A DNA stretch of 56,344 nt, from positions 1-56,344 of the forward strand of contig JAGFCA010000048.1 of assembly GCA_022394755.1 (NCBI GenBank), written 5' to 3'. Both the position numbers and the translations under genes were made by a program. The notes beneath the pieces were generated by a model. The model had not been told where the DNA came from, made no database searches, and saw only the letters and a list, made by a program, of their open reading frames with translations. This stretch comes from Candidatus Poribacteria bacterium. GTDB taxonomy: Bacteria > Poribacteria > WGA-4E > WGA-3G. Positions 51,379-56,344 of this stretch are shown piece by piece (position 1 is the stretch's first letter; every line of letters starts with the position of its first letter).

Positions 51379-53274
51379 TTACTGTTCTTGTAGAAACAAT
51401 GTTGGTAAATCCCATATTAGTATATTCCGACTATTGCATACACTTGCGAGTTGATTTCCATCCTTAGAAAAAGACAGTCCGATCACTCTACCATTATGAC
51501 CTTTAATTGTTTTTAATACCTCACCACTTATTATGTCTAAGAAGAATATGGTATCATTATTTGTGTATGTGAGCATGGATCCGTCTGGAGAAAATCTAAC
51601 TACATCAATATTCTGAATATCTCCTCTAATAGTTGACAAGAGTTCACCAGTTGTACTATTCCAAAGGCAGACAGTCCCGTTCCAATTCCCACTCCAACTT
51701 CCACTTGCAAGCGTTTTTCCATCAGGTGAAAATGCTATAGATCTAATTATCCCTGGATGTCCTTGAAGTACATGAATGAGTGTTCCTGTTTTGACATTCC
51801 ATAACCTAATAGTACTGTCTGAACTTCCGCTTGCAAGTATGTTTCCATCTGGAGAAAATGCTACAGAAAAGACCTGTTTATCATGTCCGGTTAACGTATT
51901 CAATAGTTTGCCTGATAATAGTTTTTCTCCTTGGCGTACTTCCCACAATCGGACTGTATTATCATTACTTCCACTCGCGATGATGGTATCATTAGGAGAA
52001 AAAGCGAGTGCATTGACAGTACCAGAGTGTCCAGAGTAAGAACCGAGTAATCTTCCATTTTGAACATCCCACAATCGCACTGTCCATGAATCACCACTTG
52101 CAATTAAATTTCCTTGTGAAGAATAAGCGATAGAGCGAATATTTCCTTCTGATGCTAAGAACGACTTCAATACTTCACCATTTTCAGGGTTCCAGATAAT
52201 AATTTTCTCTCCATTTGCACTTGCCCCTAAATTATCAGTGGGTGAAAATACTACAGAACTTACTTGTGTCCATGGTGTATTTATTGTCAAATGTTCATTG
52301 CCTGTAGAAACATCCCATAATTGAATTTTTGAATTACGCCCTGCACCTACAATATTTTTTCCATCTGGTGAATAATCTATAGCAACAATAGTCTCATCAC
52401 ATTCGATTGAATTCTTGAGCATTCCAGTTTCCACATCCCAAAAACAGATTTTCTCCCAATAAACTGTGGCAGCCAATGATTTACCATCAGGTGAAAAAGT
52501 TAGTTCAATAGCATCATGAAATGTTTTTTCTTTTTCAAAGACTTTGAGAAATGCAGTTGATCTAATGTCCCAAAGATTTATATCCCCATCTTGTGTAGCG
52601 TTCGCGATATATCTACTATCAGGCGAAAGTGCAATGCATTGTATGGTAGAATCCTCGTTTATTGTATTAAGTAATATTCCTGTTTTTGCATCTCTTATGT
52701 ATATAGAATGACTGTAGGCACTACTTGCGAAGAAATTACCATCATTAGAGAAAATAACATTATTTATCTTCGCTGAGTGGTCATTAAATTGTTCTACCTC
52801 TTTTCCCGTTTCTATGTCCCAGAATCGAATAATAGTATCATTACCACCTGTTGCCATAATTCTTCCATTCGGATTAAATGCGACTGTATTCACACTGTCC
52901 TGATGTTGAAAAAAGATCTCCTTTTCTATTCCTGTTTGGGAATCCCATATACGGACTGTATTATCTGTATTTGAAGAGGCAAATGTAGTTCCATCGTGAT
53001 TAAATGCTATTGATGTCATAAAACCATTATGTGAATTAAGTAGGTCAATCGGTTCACCCGTATGTAAATCATAAATCCATATCCCCATCGTAGTACCCAC
53101 AGCAAGTTTTGATCCATCAGGAAAGAATTTAATTGCTTTAACCGATCCTGTACCAATACGTGCTTTTGCTCCAAATGGCAAACGAAATTGTGGAGTATTT
53201 TGTGCATATACTGGAATGGAGTACAAGATGATCTTTAGGGTTAGTAGTATAACTAATATCTTGCTTTTATTCAT
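51379..53274 (-). CDS. Secreted WD40-repeat protein (GAKARIG type), second copy
   Basis: A 631-residue paralogue of the protein at 45138. It opens with MNKSKILVILLTLKIILYSI, a signal peptide, and then FRLPFGAKARIGTGSVKAIK and about 14 WD40 repeats. The third quarter carries the best-conserved blades (SYSGHSGTVNALAFSPNDTI, TLTGHDKQVFSVAFSPDGNI, HVLQGHPGIIRSIAFSPDGK). There is no transmembrane segment beyond the signal. It precedes the ARFGKG-type gene at 49313 by 98 bp and on its other side borders a 770-bp repeat-bearing gap. The conserved opening, which differs from ARFGKG types, probably marks the start of the first propeller. Confidence 0.9.
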   Translation of the reverse strand: MNKSKILVILLTLKIILYSIPVYAQNTPQFRLPFGAKARIGTGSVKAIKFFPDGSKLAVGTTMGIWIYDLHTGEPIDLLNSHNGFMTSIAFNHDGTTFASSNTDNTVRIWDSQTGIEKEIFFQHQDSVNTVAFNPNGRIMATGGNDTIIRFWDIETGKEVEQFNDHSAKINNVIFSNDGNFFASSAYSHSIYIRDAKTGILLNTINEDSTIQCIALSPDSRYIANATQDGDINLWDIRSTAFLKVFEKEKTFHDAIELTFSPDGKSLAATVYWEKICFWDVETGMLKNSIECDETIVAIDYSPDGKNIVGAGRNSKIQLWDVSTGNEHLTINTPWTQVSSVVFSPTDNLGASANGEKIIIWNPENGEVLKSFLASEGNIRSIAYSSQGNLIASGDSWTVRLWDVQNGRLLGSYSGHSGTVNALAFSPNDTIIASGSNDNTVRLWEVRQGEKLLSGKLLNTLTGHDKQVFSVAFSPDGNILASGSSDSTIRLWNVKTGTLIHVLQGHPGIIRSIAFSPDGKTLASGSWSGNWNGTVCLWNSTTGELLSTIRGDIQNIDVVRFSPDGSMLTYTNNDTIFFLDIISGEVLKTIKGHNGRVIGLSFSKDGNQLASVCNSRNILIWDLPTLFLQEQ

Positions 53275-53352
53275 ATATTCAGACTCAAGGTTTTATATAA
53301 ATTTCGATTAATGTATTATAATTTTAAAATATTAAAATTGTCATAATAAACT

Positions 53353-53404
53353 GTAGGTCGGTTAGACCGGAGTGAAACCCAAAAATTCTTGCGGAATTAC
53401 CTAC
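53353..53404. repeat. GTAGG-bounded intergenic repeat
   Basis: GTAGGTCGGTTAGACCGGAG, then TGAAACCC, leads to a closing CCTAC. GTAGG (53353-53357) and CCTAC (53400-53404) are complementary, and GGTTAGACC is an internal hairpin. I recall GTAGGTTGGGTTAG...AACCCAACC-type repeats as widespread in Poribacteria and others; a related sequence lies inside the MITE at 36116. Confidence 0.5.
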
Positions 53405-53517
53405 ATTCAGCCATACTGTTTATAGTTGATGTGTAAAAGGAACCTTATGGCTTGTACCAGTTAACTAATTGTTGTTTATGTATTTACGTAAATTCGATTT
53501 TATGTTATACACATTCC

Positions 53518-53566
53518 GTCCCTACCAAATCAACGGTATGAATGACATTTAGTCATTCCTCGGGAC
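53518..53566 (+). repeat. Hairpin repeat of the CGGTATGAA family, third copy
   Basis: Outer stem GTCCC/GGGAC, internal loop CAACGGTAT, inner stem GAATGAC/GTCATTC with loop ATTTA. Compared with the copy at 42086-42129, both stems have changed bases on both arms together. Confidence 0.65.
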
Positions 53567-53583
53567 TCAAGAGCGTTTGGTTT

Positions 53584-53618
53584 GAGTTTTTCTATAAACA
53601 TTCCGTCCCTACCGGACT
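53584..53618 (+). repeat. Dispersed repeat, copy 2
   Basis: GAGTTTTTCTATAAACATTC followed by CGTCCCTACCGGACT, nearly identical to 41951-41985 over 35 bp and in the same orientation. The two copies bracket the 11.5-kb part of the WD40 region that includes the sigma gene. Confidence 0.65.
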
Positions 53619-53680
53619 GAAAAAAGCCGATATTAATGAATGATATACATATCAACTATTGTCCATGTGAACCTATTGGT

Positions 53681-53867
53681 TAACGTGAGTTTGATAATAT
53701 GAAAAATAGATTGATATTTTCAAGAATTACACTCCTAAAGACCCGGTAGGTGGGGAATGCCAAATGTCATTCATACCCGATGAATGTCTAAATGACATTC
53801 ATTCCGTTGATTCTGATTCTGATTCACCGTACTGTTTAACTATATTAGATTTATCAAACTCACGTTA
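53681..53867. mobile_element. 187-bp MITE with perfect terminal inverted repeats and target duplication
   Basis: TAACGTGAGTTTGATAA (53681-53697) and TTATCAAACTCACGTTA (53851-53867) are perfect 17-bp inverted ends. TTGGT stands directly outside both (53676-53680 and 53868-53872), a 5-bp target-site duplication. There is no coding capacity. The interior carries two minus-strand hairpins of the CGGTATGAATG family (53752-53812). The mobilising transposase is not in the window. Confidence 0.85.
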
Positions 53868-54046
53868 TTGGTTACTAAAAAGTATTTAGCACAACTCGTT
53901 AACCTAATCAAATAATACAGGATGTTGTTTGCAAAATCTACCCGACCTATAAATTGCTTTCCCTGTTCAAAGTTTCACCTATCATTCTTCTGGTGCTGAG
54001 ATTAGAATTGAGGAAGTCAATTGATATTTTGGAATAGAATATATGC

Positions 54047-55867
54047 TTACCTTTGTATATCCCATAAAATAATAGTGTTGTCCCAACCTCCACTGGCAAG
54101 AGTTTTTCCATCTGGTGAAAAAGTCAATATAGAGACCTGATCAGTATGTCCTGTAAAGGTATTGAAGAGTTTACCCGTTTCAACATCCCATAAGTAAATA
54201 TCTTCGCTACAACTTGCAATTGTTTTTCCATCTGGAGAAAATGCTACATCATAAGTCCGTGCGGATGTTTGGATTGTCATGAGTAGTTTTTCTGTTGATA
54301 TATCCCATATTTGGATTTCATCCTCTCTAAACCCAATTGCAAGCAACTTGTCATTAGAAGAAAGTGCGATTGAATTTGTAGAATTACGATTTAATTCAAA
54401 TTCTTTATCGATTTTCCGTGTTTCAGTATTCCAAAATAAGACACGACTTTCATTATCTTTAAACACCAATGAATCCCCATTGTGTGTGAATCGTATCTTA
54501 TGTCTACTATCTATATCTTGGGTAATAGTTGTGATATGGTCTCCAGTAATGACATCCCATAAACGAATTGTATCCCAACTGGCACTTGCAAGAATTTTTC
54601 CATCAGGACTGAAGGTTAAATGGTTTATCTCATTTTCATGTCCTTTTAGAATTATCTTACTCTTGTTAGTTCCCATATCCAAGAGGAGAATTTCATTATC
54701 GTTAGTCGCACAAGCAAGTGTTTTTGCATCTGGTGCTAATGCAACTGATGACACTGTTCCTTCTATAGAGGGAATCTTCTGAAGTGTAGACTTTGCAATA
54801 TCCCATATTCTGATGTAACCATCTAAACTGACTAATGTCTTTCCATTATGAGAAAACTGTATGGCATATAGATCATCTGTATGTCCAGTAATCGTATCTA
54901 TGAGAAGCCCTGTTTCTATGTTCCAAAAATGTATATCTTTACCATCACTACTTGTAAGTATACGACCATCCGGTGAGAATTTTATGATTTCAACAGTATT
55001 ATATGAGGTGTTAATTGTGTGTAGTATATCGCCTGAATAGATGTTCAATATTTGTATTAAACTATCTTCCAAATGAGCTGCGACTTTATTCCCTTCCGGT
55101 GAAATAACAGCTGACATTCCACTGTAGGATTTCAACTGTTTTCCCGTTTCGGTATTCCAGAATCGAATTGTTCCATCGTAACTACCACTGACAAGTGTTG
55201 AACCATCAGACATAAAGTTAATTGAATCAATTCCTTCAGTATGTCCCGATAGAAAACGGATAAAATCTCCAGTTCTTGCATTCCATAATGTAATCCTATG
55301 GTCGGACCTACCTGAACTTGCTAATATCTCACGATTGTGAGAAAAAGTTAGAGAATCCACAGATCCGATATGTCCGGGGAGGGTAGTAATAGGTTGTAAA
55401 TTCTCTAAATTCCAAAAGATAATAAACTCATCCATACTACCACTAACAAGTGTTTTCCCATCCGGACTGAAAGTGGTAGCATGGACAAATCCATCATGTC
55501 CTTTTAAAGTGTGTATTTCATTCCCTGTTTCTACATCCCATAATTTTATTGTACTCTCGTAAGATCCACTTGCCAATTTCTTTCCATCTGGACTATATTT
55601 CACTGTTTTTAGAAAATCTGTTTTTACAGATAGTAATTTCACAACTTCTCTTGTTTCCGCATCATATATCCATATACCGATCGAACTTGCTACAGCGAAT
55701 TCAGTGCCATCTGGAGAATAATCGAAATCGAATATATAACCTTTCCCGAATCGTTTTTTAGCATCATCTGGAACATAACCTTCAATTTGTTGGGATGAAT
55801 ATGCTTTTGTACATATTAGAAGGAAAATGGAAAGAAATAATACTGCATTTTTGCAGATTTCATTCAT
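54047..55867 (-). CDS. Secreted WD40-repeat protein (ARFGKG type), outermost copy
   Basis: A 606-residue protein from ATG 55867, chosen because GGAG lies nine bases before it and the signal peptide (NAVLFLSIFLLICTKAYSS) starts at once; the in-frame extension to 55942 adds 25 residues without one. It continues GYVPDDAKKRFGKGYIFDFD and about 13 WD40 repeats (LKGHDGFVHATTFSPDGKTL, FLSGHTEGIDSINFMSDGST, TFTGHTDQVSILTFSPDGKT, IILWDI). It is the paralogue of 49313 and of the sensor part of the sigma fusion. It is free of membrane segments after the signal. The upstream region is the AT-rich repeat copy B, so its promoter lies in or beside that repeat. Confidence 0.9.
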   Translation of the reverse strand: MNEICKNAVLFLSIFLLICTKAYSSQQIEGYVPDDAKKRFGKGYIFDFDYSPDGTEFAVASSIGIWIYDAETREVVKLLSVKTDFLKTVKYSPDGKKLASGSYESTIKLWDVETGNEIHTLKGHDGFVHATTFSPDGKTLVSGSMDEFIIFWNLENLQPITTLPGHIGSVDSLTFSHNREILASSGRSDHRITLWNARTGDFIRFLSGHTEGIDSINFMSDGSTLVSGSYDGTIRFWNTETGKQLKSYSGMSAVISPEGNKVAAHLEDSLIQILNIYSGDILHTINTSYNTVEIIKFSPDGRILTSSDGKDIHFWNIETGLLIDTITGHTDDLYAIQFSHNGKTLVSLDGYIRIWDIAKSTLQKIPSIEGTVSSVALAPDAKTLACATNDNEILLLDMGTNKSKIILKGHENEINHLTFSPDGKILASASWDTIRLWDVITGDHITTITQDIDSRHKIRFTHNGDSLVFKDNESRVLFWNTETRKIDKEFELNRNSTNSIALSSNDKLLAIGFREDEIQIWDISTEKLLMTIQTSARTYDVAFSPDGKTIASCSEDIYLWDVETGKLFNTFTGHTDQVSILTFSPDGKTLASGGWDNTIILWDIQR

Positions 55868-56344
55868 TTTGTATTTCTCCATGGTAATTACAAGAACTTG
55901 AGATTGAAAAGAATTCAATAGTGAATCGTGTAAATGATGCAATCATCTATTTGTTGAAAAGGAAAAAATGTTACACTTTTCCTACAAAGTGTAGGATTCA
56001 AATTAGTGTAGATTATCCCTATAAACACTGTTATAGACTGGGCTCACGCCACTTTAAATTAACTTTATCATAATTTTAAAAAAGTTTAATTCTGTGATTT
56101 TGTCCTTTCTGGTTTTGAGATTTCCATTTGTTAAATAGGAATGTTTTTTTAACATAAATGAATCATTGTAATTAGGATTGCTTTTAAGATTTTCATAAGT
56201 ATTTATTTTTTTGGTCTGGAATCTCACACTATTTTATTTTCACAACACAATTTTTAATTCAGAGAAGAAAAAGTGCTCTAAAACCAGTTGCTGAAAGGTT
56301 ATATAGAATTGTTTGAAAAATGTCAAATTTTTTTATATTTTTTT
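55868..56344. other. Gene-free right edge
   Basis: No gene is visible. It contains the leader of the outermost WD40 gene, an inverted pair TTACACTTT/AAAGTGTA near 55971-55993, and copy B of the AT-rich dispersed repeat, which runs into the window end. Confidence 0.55.
55960..56344 (+). repeat. AT-rich dispersed repeat, copy B (runs off the window)
   Basis: Shares ordered blocks with 9735-10210, notably TTTTGAGATTTCCA, ATTAGGAT, TTTTCACAACACAATTTTTAA and CTGAAAGGTT. It lacks about 150 bp found in the middle of copy A and has about 60 bp of its own after the TTACACTTTT block. Confidence 0.55.

Larger units (their letters stand above)
53275..54046. other. 770-bp repeat-bearing gap inside the WD40 region
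   Basis: I see no gene. It contains a GTAGG...CCTAC bounded repeat (53353-53404), the hairpin repeat at 53518-53566, the dispersed repeat at 53584-53618 and the complete MITE at 53681-53867. It separates the first WD40 gene (54047-55867) from the rest of the cluster. Confidence 0.6.

Noticed and set aside
1..56344. tRNA, rRNA or replication origin
   Set aside because: No cloverleaf with a GGTTCGAATCC-type arm, no rRNA-like sequence and no DnaA-box cluster was seen on reading both strands.

Overview
The window is AT-rich (by eye well under 40% GC), uses the standard code and carries mostly housekeeping, carbohydrate and envelope genes separated by repeat-bearing gaps. The mix suggests a free-living or host-associated Gram-negative bacterium with an outer membrane, of the kind seen in Candidatus Poribacteria and neighbouring uncultured phyla: a PorV/UPF0164 protein, an Omp85 barrel, phytanoyl-CoA dioxygenase-like and enolase-superfamily enzymes, paired sulfatases, XylA-like isomerases, a TatT-TatP TRAP pair and several secreted WD40 proteins. 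The phylum is an inference from gene content; no rRNA or tRNA gene was recognised.

Layout. 1-535: a broken C-terminal sorting-type domain and a possible MITE in front of purL. 536-4219: purL, purQ and an overlapping small membrane protein. 4323-7366: an SF1 helicase with a GIY-YIG nuclease domain set inside it, then an MFS exporter. 7386-9381 (minus): PorV-like and phytanoyl-CoA dioxygenase-like genes. 9382-10793: a gene-free, AT-rich, repeat-bearing stretch. 10794-12873: enolase-superfamily enzyme and a methyltransferase. 12877-24326 (minus): VIT/vWA protein, two tandem sulfatases, a TIM-barrel isomerase, a four-gene membrane/envelope operon of unknown function, aroB and aroK. 24562-26810: GNAT and a GT39-type glycosyltransferase. 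26962-28765 (minus): an NMP kinase and a XylA-like isomerase. 29213-36086: a very large fused DUF4097-like/CBM9/POTRA/Omp85 protein, YgfZ, TatT lipoprotein and TatP. 36328-41655 (minus): a PcfJ-like protein and a CUT1 sugar ABC transporter lacking its ATPase. 42180-55867 (minus): the most unusual region, described next.

The WD40 region holds an ECF sigma factor that continues through one membrane helix into a WD40 domain predicted to be periplasmic, four secreted WD40 proteins sharing the same N-terminal signature, and a trypsin-like protease fused to TPRs. The WD40 genes alternate between two subtypes (ARFGKG-type and GAKARIG-type), which looks like repeated duplication of a two-gene unit. 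I infer an envelope-sensing system in which the membrane-anchored sigma factor shares its sensor fold with free periplasmic WD40 partners. This is a hypothesis and has not been demonstrated.

Non-coding structure is rich: a 187-bp MITE with perfect 17-bp inverted ends and a 5-bp target duplication (53681-53867) plus three weaker relatives; a family of hairpins whose stems change in compensating pairs (42022-42129, 53518-53566 and inside the MITE); an AT-rich dispersed repeat present near 9.7-10.2 kb and again at the right edge; and an intercistronic hairpin between the sugar-binding protein and its permease.
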